Source: Tubulanus polymorphus (taxonomy: Eukaryota; Nemertea; Palaeonemertea; Tubulaniformes; Tubulanidae). Taken from it: a DNA stretch of 64,000 nucleotides. The stretch is taken from contig NC_134028.1 in the NCBI RefSeq assembly GCF_964204645.1, positions 24,340,153 to 24,404,152 on the forward strand. Direction: 5' to 3'. The notes under the pieces are model-generated. The model was not told the DNA's origin, searched no databases, and was given only the letters and a program-made list of their open reading frames with translations. The translations under genes and the position numbers were made by a program. Of the stretch, positions 11,742-21,827 are shown piece by piece; position 1 is the stretch's first letter; each line of letters opens with the position of its first letter.

Positions 11742-13070
11742 TCAGACTTTAGGTATGTAGTCCAGACAATCGTCAGGACATTGTTTACCAATGAGTTGTT
11801 CCTCTTTGCTAGTCAACGCTTGATATTTGAAGGTCATGCACGAATAAATATAAGCAGTCCCATTGACAACATTACCTGAAGAAAAAATCAGCAAAACTGT
11901 TTACGATACTATAAAATCATGTTAGTGTCGGATATTTAACGAGACCATCTCGTTTATATAGCCAATCTAACGGCATTAAAACAAGTCTTACAATACCACA
12001 CGACTGTACAAGGCCCAGAGAAAATAGAAAAATTCGATCTTGCAAACTAATGAATCAGATTTGTGGGATTCGAACCACCAGTAATCCGTGCACTACAACT
12101 TACCAGCTAGCAAGTAACGACTTTCATTCTGTAGATAGGCTCCGCACAAGGCTCCATCTGAAGGAGTATATATTTCCATTGCATCGTTTATCGGATTTTG
12201 TTTGAAAATTTCCGTTTTAGAACCTTTTACCTACAAAAACCACCGAATGAATACAATAAATTTGACGGGTCAAAGACAGGGATCAGTAGCACAAGCCAAA
12301 CGTATTAGATTGTAAGATTGGTTATAAAACAGGGAACCTTTTTCCACAGAACACCTATACAATCCCATTAAATCAGATTCTTTTGTCGTCGTGACTAGTT
12401 AATCGTTGAAATTCAAGTCAGTGAAACAGTTCCCAAGATGTGTTTTAGGTTAAAAGTTAAGGTACCTAAGGCCCAGCTTAATAGCCGCATAACCGCAAAC
12501 TATCAGTGCATATATGGCCAATGATACTGAGGTACTAACCCGGGCTATTTCCAACAATGTAGTAGTGTATACGCGATTATCCCCAATGACTTCATTGCTT
12601 TCCACCTGGACACGGATTACTGAAAGTAATCAAATTGGCGTATATAAAAAGTACCCAGTAATTGACCGTAATTGGTTTTTCGAATTAAAAGTTAACGGGC
12701 CCTTGGGGTCTTGGGTGTTTAAACCAATGATTTTCCTTTTCAAAATTCAAAAGACCAAGGATAGACTCTTTATATTCTTTGTCTTTCAAACTCTGCTCCA
12801 ACCATCCGCATTTCTTTTGGGAACTGAACTCGGGCTGATTAGGCAGGGTTTCGGGTCGTGGCCGGCTCGATGCCATCAGGCTCGAATCCTTGCCAAAGCT
12901 CAAAAGGATTTCGATTTTTCAAGGATTTGAATAATTCGTGGTTTACCGAAATCATTGTTGCAGTATAGGTCCATCGCAAGAGGAATAATAGATGGGGGCA
13001 TACAGGAACAAGCCTCCGATCCCGCTGCCAATGACGTCACCAATATAACCACGGAAAGAATGAGCTTCAT
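11742..13070 (-). CDS. TIMP-like secreted metalloproteinase inhibitor, single N-domain (TIMP-A)
   Basis: Four exons on the minus strand: 13070-12947, 12619-12540, 12230-12104 and 11875-11742. They join in phases 1, 0 and 1 to 154 codons plus TGA, with GT/AG at every junction. The signal peptide is residues 1-20 (MKLILSVVILVTSLAAGSEA). The mature protein starts CSCMPP, the Cys-X-Cys N-terminus that in TIMPs chelates the active-site zinc of metalloproteinases. Cysteines lie at mature positions 1, 3, 17, 77, 103, 123 and 127; the first six fit the N-TIMP disulphide set. The TIMP-like blocks YTPSDGALCG and YLLAG are present. Possible N-glycosylation sites are NES and NGT. It stops 11 residues after the sixth cysteine, so the C-terminal TIMP domain is absent. 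Family assignment is firm; the target protease is unknown. Confidence 0.88.
12104..12230 (-). other. TIMP-A coding exon 3
   Basis: 127 nt, with acceptor TTTTTGTAG and donor CTG|GTAAGT. It encodes residues 69-110, including the TIMP block with Tyr-Thr-Pro and the fourth conserved cysteine (LCGAYL). Listed separately because it is too short to stand out as an ORF. The same-length exon in TIMP-B is 22286-22412. Confidence 0.85.
12847..12895 (+). repeat. tRNA-like (SINE-type) remnant in TIMP-A intron 1
   Basis: Contains a decayed B-box-like GGCTCGAATCC after a short stem-like segment, antisense to the gene. The orthologous place in TIMP-B (23218-23265) keeps the better GGTTCGAATCC, so the insertion predates the duplication. 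I could not fold a full cloverleaf. Confidence 0.35.
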
Positions 13071-14031
13071 CGTGTGACACTATTCAATATGGAAACCTGT
13101 GATAAAACAAAACTCAAATTTCAATGAAATGAAAATAACGAGATGGAAAATGTTCTTCAAAAATACTATCAAGTAATTTGGACCCGGGCCGTATTTACAG
13201 AATACTATCTAATAAAACTAGAAACGCCTGTGAATTGGGCCCGAAATTGGTTTTATATAGAAAGAGTTCCAAACGCACAAAAAAATCGTTCTTCAATTAT
13301 TCTTAATGGCAGCAAAAATCGTTCTTCAATTATTCTTAATGGCAGCAGATTCGAGCCATTGAGTAAAAATCACATTTGAATCATTTTTTCTTTGAGGTTT
13401 TGAAATAGGTTGTTTTTATCCAATTGATTTGAGATGAACGGCGCTCAGTAGCGATTGATTTTCGATAATTACTCGTACAGATTTTCCTTAGAAAATGGGA
13501 GGAAATTAAAGAAAATGAGAAATAATTTTTTTTTATAATAGGCGCTTCAAATAGATATGAAAAGGAAAAAAAAGTGAAAATAATTTTTTTTAATCATTTG
13601 AATAATTTCGACATACGGACTTTAAAGATAAAAGCGGAGTGAAAATTGTGTTTCAAAAGATAAGAGAAATGAATAAAAATAGATTTTTGCAAATTACGAT
13701 ATATAAGACGGAAATAACAAAAAGAAATCATCACTTTCTTAAAATTTGATTGATTCTGCAGGACTCCGGAAGGTGGGTCCATTCTAAGTGATTAACAAAT
13801 AAGGCATAAGGAAAAACCTTTTTTATCATTGTTCTAATCTTCGCGACTTACTTAAAGAAATAAGCGGCTGAAACTTTCTCTGTTTAAACAAGCGTTTGAA
13901 AATAAGGATCGTTGAATACAAGCAAAGCTAATAAACAATCATCTTTGTGGTATTTATAAAATCTATTTTTCGACGTCAGTGAATCAGAAATTTACTTCTC
14001 GTACTTCTGAAAAAAAGTAGCCGCGTCTTAC

Positions 14032-14094
14032 CTTCTTTCTTCAATGTGAATATTAAGTCTCCTCTTTTTTTTAAATGAAGATCGCAGGCTTATA
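14032..14094 (-). promoter_or_regulatory. Putative TIMP-A leader exon and TATA box
   Basis: On the minus strand, TATAAG (14094-14089) is followed about 57 nt downstream by a donor, AAG|GTAAGA at 14032/14031. This suggests a very short 5' UTR exon spliced over about 1 kb to the ATG exon. The same TATAAG-to-donor arrangement, 55 nt apart, is conserved in TIMP-B (24346-24286). The start site itself is not visible. Confidence 0.5.
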
Positions 14095-15616
14095 TGAATT
14101 TCTAGTTGAATCGTATCGGAGTTACCAGGCTGCGCGGAGGATACGGTTCATCAGATCGAAAAGATAAGTTTGCTTTTTGCATTGTTTACGCCCGTTCCGC
14201 GATTGTTTTAGGATCGGTGACATGTGGTTTCTCTCATCAGACAACGTGCGTGCGTTTCACACAATAGAATCTTATCTATTTCACGCATGACGTGTCAAGA
14301 TGCAATCAAAACATATCTATTGGGACTGATCGAACATTTTGAAAAACAATCCTAGTGTCATCGACTTTAAGTATTCCCTATGCTATAACGGAAGTATTGT
14401 ACTGAATTTATGTAGCCGTGTTCCGAACACATAGCTTTTAGTTAAATAGAATTGAGTTGAAAGAAATGTATCTAGTTTTCGATGAGTCGATGAATTTGCT
14501 CCAGATGTTACCGCGTGTTTAACGTCCATATGGAGCTAAATGTGGAACGGAAATATTCTTCTTTTTCAAATTCTTATTTGCGGCTTTCCCGAAAGTCCAA
14601 CAGGTGCATTTTCCTTCGGCTGGGATTCGAGCTTGATGGTACGAAACCCAGCCTGGTGCACACAATACTCTGTGTCCCAGACAGCGCATATCAGATTGCC
14701 CGTTTTATAATCACTTAGGCAAATTCGTCTGGATAGACCAGGCCACCAGGACCCAGTTCTACAGCTGTGAGTAGAGATTTGACTCGGAGTTAACTCTAAC
14801 TCACAACTATGGAACTGAAATCTAGGCTGAAAGTAAACAAACTGAATTTCTGATTGGCTAATAATAACATCACAACAACGCACAAAAGATTCTTTATTTT
14901 GTAACGTGTCAGAATCAAGTTCCGTGCCGGGAGTAGAAGATCGCGTTGATAAATAAGCAAATGTCACCATCTCAGCTCTATGGACCACACATCGAAATCA
15001 GACATTGTTTTGTTCAGAAAAGCCAACCGTTCAATGCCTGCTTGTTGGTGCATAGTAAAAGATGATGGAAAAAGCACTTGTGTTCATTCATTGATAAAAT
15101 CCATAGATATGTATGTATATTGTTTTTCTTTTTTTAGGATTGAAAGAAAACAAAACGCTGTTTCGAGGACATTTCCTGTTGGTCGACGCCACACGACAAA
15201 CAACCCCTGAACATGGTTTGTTTCAAGGCATGGCGGCGTTTGTGAAACAGTGTATATTTTTTTAGCGTCAAATCATCAACTTTTGAAGTCGAAGTTTAAC
15301 CGCGATTAAACTGGATTGCGAAAGAGCACGCATTTCATCAAACGGGTGATTATCATCTACTTTCGCGATTACGTTTCGTCTTCGATGGTATTTGTATCCG
15401 TCGACGGAGGCTTAATGATTCTTGCCTCGAAATATCGCAATTAACGTCTGCGAATTATACCCCCTTCCGCTATCGGAAGCCAGCTCTAAAATAAATGGCT
15501 TGTTGCTAAGCTGCGGTACGTTTTCGATTTTCTATCATCTGCCATCGGTAGTGTTGGGAGAAAAAATCTCGCACGCGACAACTGAAAGGGGAACTGCGGC
15601 AATCGAGGATTCCACT

Positions 15617-15641
15617 TATGGCAAGCGAGGATCCACCAGGT
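15617..15641. repeat. Dispersed short motif related to the 79-bp minisatellite
   Basis: GGCAAGCGAGGATCCACCAG matches the complement of the minisatellite unit. Similar copies are at about 19806-19830, 32141-32155, 42356-42370 and 63776-63791. Probably the conserved end of a short interspersed element. Confidence 0.5.
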
Positions 15642-16028
15642 TCGCTAGTAGTTACTCGGTCTCGCGTTCAGTTCCTTCTACATTTCATCTGAATTCGAAT
15701 GAACCTCTACCGTTATCGTTTAAATGAATCAATTATCAAAGAAAATGCAGAAAAAAGGAAAAAGAAAAATGAATTCATTGTATATTTAGCGGTTCTACGT
15801 ATCACACCCCAACCATTTCAATGGTACAAGGAGGAGAATTACAATTAATTACAAAAACAGAAAATAAAAGCATTTTAAAACATAACAAACGTTTATTTAC
15901 AAGTTACATAATATATACATTTTATGTTTTGGATTTTTATACATCAAAGTTCCTAAAGGTTAGACTGATTGCTCGTCACGCCATCTGGTAGAATAGTTAG
16001 TGTTGCAGCTCTCCATAACCTGCGCAAG

Positions 16029-19000
16029 ATGGAACAGGCGGTGCATCTAGACCAATTCAAGCATAACAACACGACTTCTCTAACGTCGCAAGGTAGCGGT
16101 GTGCCGGTCGACACCGACGGCGCTCTGTTCAAACTGCAATTCGTTCAGTACGGGCAGTGGCTGCAGAATCACTCGTTACTAAAATCAAGACACATTCCAT
16201 TCGACATCCATTATTCGCTGGAACGAATCGACGACACGCCGAAAGCCTTTTTGATTTTAGCTTATTCGATTATCACCGTATTAGCTATCGTCGGTAATGT
16301 GCTTATCTTATGCGTGCTCGGACTGAGCAAGCGGCCGTCGACCGAGCGAACGTTGACGATCTATTTTGCAAATCTCGCCATCGCCGATATTTTGATGGCT
16401 TGTTTCTGTATTCCGTTCACTTTTACGCAGACGATTCTACGACGTTGGATTTACGGTCCTGTAATGTGTCCGCTCGTGTTGTTCATGCAGGTTTTGTCGG
16501 TGACGTGTAGCGTGTTTATCTATATAGCTATCGCTATAGACAGGTACGTACGAAAGTGAGTTTTGAATTCTGAAATCGGCAATCGACTTGTTCTGATTGG
16601 TCCGTGTTGTTTCAGCGGGACCAATCAGAACAGGATATTTATAACGGTCTTGAAAATATCCTTTTACGTATGAAATTTCGAGTTCTAAAAAAATCACGTG
16701 GCCACAAAATACGTAAATATTCTTTCATATAAAAGCGCTTGTGTATTTACAGGTTTTGGGCCGTGTTGTATCCGATGAAATTAAGAATGGGCAACGTCGG
16801 CTCCCGCGTGGTCTTACTGATAATCTGGGTAGCGGCCGGCGTTTTCTCTACATTTCAAATCTTCCTGGCGCGGTTACAGGAAATGTCGACGACGACCCCT
16901 AGCGGCGTTAAAGTACACTACTACGTTTGTAACGAGGTTTGGTCGACGGACCGACAGCGAATGATCTACTCGATAGCTATGACTAGTATTACTTACGTGA
17001 TTCCGTTCTTCCTGCTCACAGTTATGTATTCGAGGATCTGCTGCGTTCTTTGGGGAGATCTATCGGTGTCGGGGGTTAATCAACGAATCGATGACTGTCA
17101 GATCAGTGTCAAAAGAAAGGTAATGCATTTCAATTTATCACCGATCACGATTTATTTATGATAATGACGCCACGAACCCGTAAATGATCGATGTTGAAGT
17201 AGCACTCTACAGCAGACGCAACGTGACGTAGACTGGTGTGTCAAACCACCAAACAAATCTGTTATTAACTATTTTATGAATTGCTCATTAGTTAAGTACT
17301 AATAATAAATGATGAACGACGAAAGGATAGGACTATAGATTAGTATAACGGCTATTATCAAATGCATTCTACAGAAATGACTTGAACAGAAATGTCTCGA
17401 GCAGTCCGCTGGAAGAGAGGCAATATCTCGGAATGGCTGGAACAGGGAATTCCACAACGTTGGCTGAAAATGTCCAAAATGAACGTTCGCCAAATGACTT
17501 CAGACGATAAGATATATTTGGCCAGAGCAGCACTTCAGCGCCCACCTAACGCCATAATGAAAGAATATTTTCCTCGCATTAAGTGATGAACTCTATTTTC
17601 CTATTCTTTACTCATAACTATCCTTTGCTTTATATTCTCTTCCTATACGTTCTTAACACCTTTCAGAACATCATAGTTAACCAAGGACTGCTATATCCAA
17701 TTAAATCTTTTCAATCTTTGATTCAGATTAGGTAATTTCCCGCAGAAAAAGAATTAGATATGAAATCAAATTGCAAGTTTGATTGACATCTTGATTGATA
17801 TTCTATTTTTCAATGCCAGGTTACCTCATACAAAGATTATCTAGTTCAACTAATTTTTTCTAGCCATACTTTTCTGAAAAAAAAAACAGCAAAAGAGATA
17901 TTGAATGATTCAATTCTTTTGCAGGCGACGAAAATGTTGATCGCTGTCATTGTCGCTTTTGGGATTTGTTGGTTTCCGTTGAACTGCATCAACTTGATAA
18001 TGGACACGGCACCGGATTTTTTCCAGACGATCCTGACCGGTGCTGAGAAGCAGTTCGCCGCGGTATTCTACACCTGCCACTGGCTTGCTATGTCGCACAG
18101 TACGGCTAATTTCGTCATATTTTTGTGGCTGAAGAAAAGTTTCAGGGTTTGTAATAATCAGCATAATCTCTTACCAAAGAAGAATCCCTTGCAGAGCTCA
18201 AGACCTGGATCTGCGACGTTATGTTCATTCATCTCGAGTTATTTTGATTATTCACTCGTTTGTATGAGTTGATAGTGTATACGACAATCTGTCATATAAC
18301 CGTGAAAAATGTTTCGAAAACAATATTTCGTGTAAAGGGTCTTACAGTTATTGAAACCGACATCGCATAGATAACCATAGCAGTGCCGAAAATTCCATGG
18401 ATGAATTCCTGGTGAATTTGATAAAGTAGGGTGTATTTCCAGATCTTAAATGATTTCATTTGTTGTAAAGGCCTAAAAACGTTTTTATTTGCAAACTTAC
18501 ATAACTACATAACCAAGATTTGACCCCATAGAGTAAAAACATTGGCAATGAAAACCGAGAACTGTGGAGCTTTGTCCATCGAAAAACCTAACTTAAATCG
18601 TTTTGAATATTGAAATATCTATTGAATTTTCCAGGAAGAACTGACGACAATGATGAGAATCTGCTGCTTACGAGCGACAAATCGTAATTCGAAACTCCGA
18701 CCAACCGACGATCTACAAAAAACACGCCACGTGGCCTTGACCGTGAACGCTTCGTCGGTGCGTACTCGGAACCCGTCTAAACGTCTGCGCAAACTAATGT
18801 CGGTTCGTTCGTCCAGCGGAGAAGAATCTGCCCAATCACCGCACACTCCAGTCAGCAGGATCGAACTATTTTTGTAAGCTAACCTTTTTGAATTATTTGG
18901 ATGACAGAGTTTTCTTTACAGCAAATTATTAGCCCTGACAACTAACTAGTCGACTATTCACGAAAACCCAGGTTCGTCTCACCCGATACGGCACAGAGGC

Positions 19001-19440
19001 ACTCTGGCTTGTCTTGGTGAGCGGTCTCTCTTGTCAATACAGGTTTCGCGGGTTGTCGAGTTTTGGACCTGCTAATAATTCGACGAAGTGGCACTCACTG
19101 TTCTGAGGGTCGGATAATGGTCTCATATGCATATATCGGATAAATGAACGTTGTATTCATTTTCAGCTCCGCAACGGACGAAGACGAGGACGCATTCGAA
19201 GACAACGTCTCGACGAATCTGACGGCGGTCAACTCGAAAAAGCGGACGAACTCCGGGCCGGATTTCTCGGTGCCGAAATTAAAGAATCTACTGAAAACTA
19301 ACGCGACTCTCACGGTGGATTTGGACTGGCAGCCGATGCAAGAGATTGGGTTATTAAATACATTCGCGCACCTGTCCGCTGAGAACGTTCACAACGAAGC
19401 GGCGACTAACGGCCATTCTGTGAACGAAACGAATGTATGA
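16029..19440 (+). CDS. Class A (rhodopsin-type) neuropeptide-like G protein-coupled receptor
   Basis: Five coding exons: 16029-16543, 16753-17119, 17925-18146, 18635-18873 and 19167-19440, total 538 aa, all with GT/AG borders in phase. The ATG is chosen because an acceptor (GTGTTGCAG) ends at 16008, just before it, implying an upstream leader exon. Landmarks: GNVLILCVL (TM1, Asn90), NLAIADILM (TM2, Asp120), Cys147 and DRF (171-173) at TM3, second-loop Cys in YYVCNEVW, CWFP in TM6, and HWLAMSHSTANFVIF in TM7. A Cys-Cys pair after helix 8 could be palmitoylated. The N-terminus has two N-glycosylation sequons (NNT, NHS). The pattern resembles the tachykinin/NPY/RYamide-type peptide receptors; the ligand cannot be named. 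DRY is DRF and NPxxY is NFVIF. Intron 2 is small-repeat rich. Confidence 0.88.
17392..17586 (+). CDS. Small ORF within GPCR intron 2, unrecognised
   Basis: A 64-codon ATG ORF starting MSRAVRWKRGNISEWLEQG and ending KEYFPRIK. Its composition is protein-like, rich in Arg, Lys and Trp. It is not part of the receptor reading frame. The DNA immediately after its stop (17575-17650) reappears at 25229-25310. It could be a fragment of an inserted element, an unused exon, or chance. I do not recognise the family. Confidence 0.2.
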   Translation: MSRAVRWKRGNISEWLEQGIPQRWLKMSKMNVRQMTSDDKIYLARAALQRPPNAIMKEYFPRIK

Positions 19441-19805
19441 GCATGATTACACGACTTTTGAGAGCCTTCATTTTCTCTTTTATGATGATTTGTTGTAATC
19501 CAGAAAAGTTATCATCCTCGCAGAGCTTTTTGTACCCCGAGATCAGATTTTTGAAAGAAACGAGGGACCGTGAATTTTAAACAAGTCACGATATTCACCA
19601 ACACTTTTGTTATCATAGATGATTGAATTGAGTTTCACCCTCATTTTTTCAATCGGTTCATTTTCTTTGGGTTCTTTGTTGTATAAGTTATAGCCTTAAT
19701 AGTGTATTTAAATGTTTGTATTCCATCCCAAAATGGTATAATGATGAAAGCATATATATACCAAAAAGTCATCCGGGTAATTGAATGAGGGCTCCGCAGT
19801 CGGTT

Positions 19806-19832
19806 GTGGCAAGCGAGGATCCACCAGGCTCG
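19806..19832. repeat. Dispersed motif copy in GPCR 3' region
   Basis: GTGGCAAGCGAGGATCCACC, the same motif as at 15617 and as the minisatellite complement, here about 370 nt after the receptor stop codon. Confidence 0.5.
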
Positions 19833-20653
19833 CGAGTGTGCATTCGACAAGGATGTCGAGTTTCTTTCCAGATTCTACTAAAATCTATCCAATACTTCTT
19901 ACATTCTATGAATGATGAATAAATGTATCCGAGATATCCAAAATACTTGTTTGTAAATATGTCATGCTTCCAGGATGTTTACTTAGAGATCTTACTCTAT
20001 CAATAAATTGATTCACTGATTTATATTGAGAGGCGAAAAAGAGATTGTGTTTTGCTTATTCTTGTTTAACGTGATTTTTTTCGTATAACAAAATTACTGA
20101 TATACTCAATTATACTAAATCATACGTAATAATGATATTGCCGTTTACAATAGATATAATCGTTTATATAACTGTTTGTAACTTTTATTGTCTTTTCATT
20201 TTTTCCAACCATTTGAACTATTCATTTTTGTTCAAAGCAGTGTTGGTTATGTATAAGTCTTCGAGTTAGACAGCGCCTTGCTCTTTCGTCAAATGGTTGA
20301 GATTTTGAATAATCAGATTCCAATCCCTAAGCGTTTAATGACTATAAAGTACAACGGGTAAACTAATGAGGATGGTTGTTGAATGTTGGAAGGCGAATGA
20401 CTGGTCTATCTATAATTCCAACGACTGATGTATTGACGTAAATACCACCGGGTAAAATACAAATCTTTAAAACATAGAGCACTAGAGCCTTTTGGATTAC
20501 ATGTTGGTCAATGATTGCGCGTAAAATGGTCTGTGAAGAAAGTGTTTATAAATCCGTGTGTTAAGATGACAGCCATCATGCAGCCATTAGGCTTTGCTGG
20601 TCTTGCATTGTGTATCATGTACATATTGTATTGTACATAATATTTTCTATGTG

Positions 20654-20659
20654 AATAAA
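20654..20659 (+). terminator. Possible GPCR polyadenylation signal
   Basis: AATAAA followed by a T-rich stretch, about 1.2 kb after the receptor stop. Several other A/T-rich signals lie between, so the true 3' end is uncertain. Confidence 0.35.
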
Positions 20660-20798
20660 GTTTATTGTATTATACAATATTGTTATTTATCGTTAACCGT
20701 CTCGACCTGGGGCGAACTTGGGTTTACGTAGTTAGTCGAGTCGGGGCTAGTAATCAAACACACGCACCATAGTTCCATAGTTCGATCATACGCATTTC

Positions 20799-21490
20799 AC
20801 AGTGTCGGCCATCTTGGAACTAGGTCTGGTTTCCGTTGCATGGGTCGCTAGACGACTAACTCCGATAGCCGACGTTCGCCCAGACAGTGGATATCTAACA
20901 TAATGCTTACACAACCAGGTAATGTATGAAAATACCATAATAATAATGATAGATAATATAAGTCCGAAAATGAGGCGATTCCTGAAGATGACTGTTAGAA
21001 TATTGTCAAAACGTCGAAAATTAGCTGAAGGAAACGTTTTCGGACCTTATACTATTTTTCGTTAATAATTGTGGGAATCTTTATACATTATCGTCACAAC
21101 ATAGTATTCCATCAATGGTTAGTACACAACCAGAAGATGCCACGACCACAAACTATGGTTCGGTTTTTTATCTCGTATTTTGACCGCACTCGTTTTCGAT
21201 CATCTTGGCGTCGCCGAGTAAGAGAAGCAACTATTGTTTACAACATACATTGATTCGATTTTTGCGAACACGGAACACGCGGCCACCACTAAGTTCAATA
21301 AATTGCCCCAATCAGTGAATCATCCCCGCAGCTCGGTTTTGTTCTCTTCACTTGCTCGACGCTTATGTATGTAATTGCAACTACCCCGCGTTAGAACGCG
21401 TAAAACATAATCATCTTCAAATAAGAAACGTTACGCTTTCATGCGCAATGTTTCTATTTGTGACTAGCACTGCGAACGTCCAGTTTTCAT
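20799..21490. repeat. Direct repeat R, copy 1
   Basis: Partner of 25800-26441. The first part (to about 21110) is diverged and contains a GAAGATGACTGTTAGAA / AACGTCGAAAATTAGC motif dispersed in the window. From ATCAATGGTTAGTACACAAC at 21111 to CCAGTTTTC near 21488 the two copies differ at only a few bases. R1 lies directly before TIMP-B. No convincing protein is encoded: the frame differs between copies by one T in a T-run. Confidence 0.85.
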
Positions 21491-21606
21491 AGTTATCGTC
21501 ACGGACGAAACGGAGGTCTGGTAAGGTCAATGGGTGTCCAGTAACGTTTCGTAAACGTTTATGTATAAAATCGAAAACGAACGATTTACAGTCACAACAA
21601 TTTTAG

Positions 21607-21612
21607 TTTATT
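21607..21612 (-). terminator. Polyadenylation signal of TIMP-B
   Basis: TTTATT on the plus strand (AATAAA on the gene strand), about 220 nt after the stop, in the same context TTTTAGTTTATTGC as in TIMP-A. Confidence 0.6.
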
Positions 21613-21827
21613 GCGTCGAATAAGTCCGTTCAAATATCTTCCAATATCTAGTTTCAAAACATTCGAATTCGTGTAAAATATATTTTGAAAAAGGCTACGG
21701 TTTCTTTGAATTATGCTGTATTTATATGAAATGGTTCCCTCTATTCATTATAATAGTAGTTATAATCACGATATCTTTTACACGGTTATTATCATGATAT
21801 ATACGATGGTATCATCATTCAAGAGAC

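Larger units (their letters stand above)
11500..15012. repeat. Segmental duplication unit, copy 1 (TIMP-A)
   Basis: Collinear with about 21600-25222 across the whole TIMP gene: polyadenylation signal, 3' UTR, all four coding exons, introns, leader exon and further upstream DNA. Identity varies from exons with many changes to a stretch near 14725-14905 that is almost unchanged. The homology stops at the block ATCGAAATCAGACATTGTTT (about 14993-15012). Confidence 0.88.

Noticed and set aside
12091-12130. tRNA-like reading around GATTCGAACCACC at the TIMP-A exon 3 donor
   Set aside because: The B-box-like sequence overlaps an intron edge and no A-box or acceptor stem pairs with it.
14566-14988. 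140-codon minus-strand ORF, with a 126-codon partner at 24766-25146
   Set aside because: The shared peptide reflects near-identical DNA, and the ORFs differ in frame and length at both ends. Lying upstream of the TIMP leader exons, they are more likely conserved or repeated non-coding DNA.
15969-16028. Upstream extension of the GPCR from a TTG
   Set aside because: An acceptor ends at 16008 and the first in-frame ATG is at 16029; the upstream part would be intron.
16437-16697. Minus-strand ORF over GPCR exon 1, and others over NDNF exon 3 (49081-49461)
   Set aside because: Shadows of real exons on the opposite strand.
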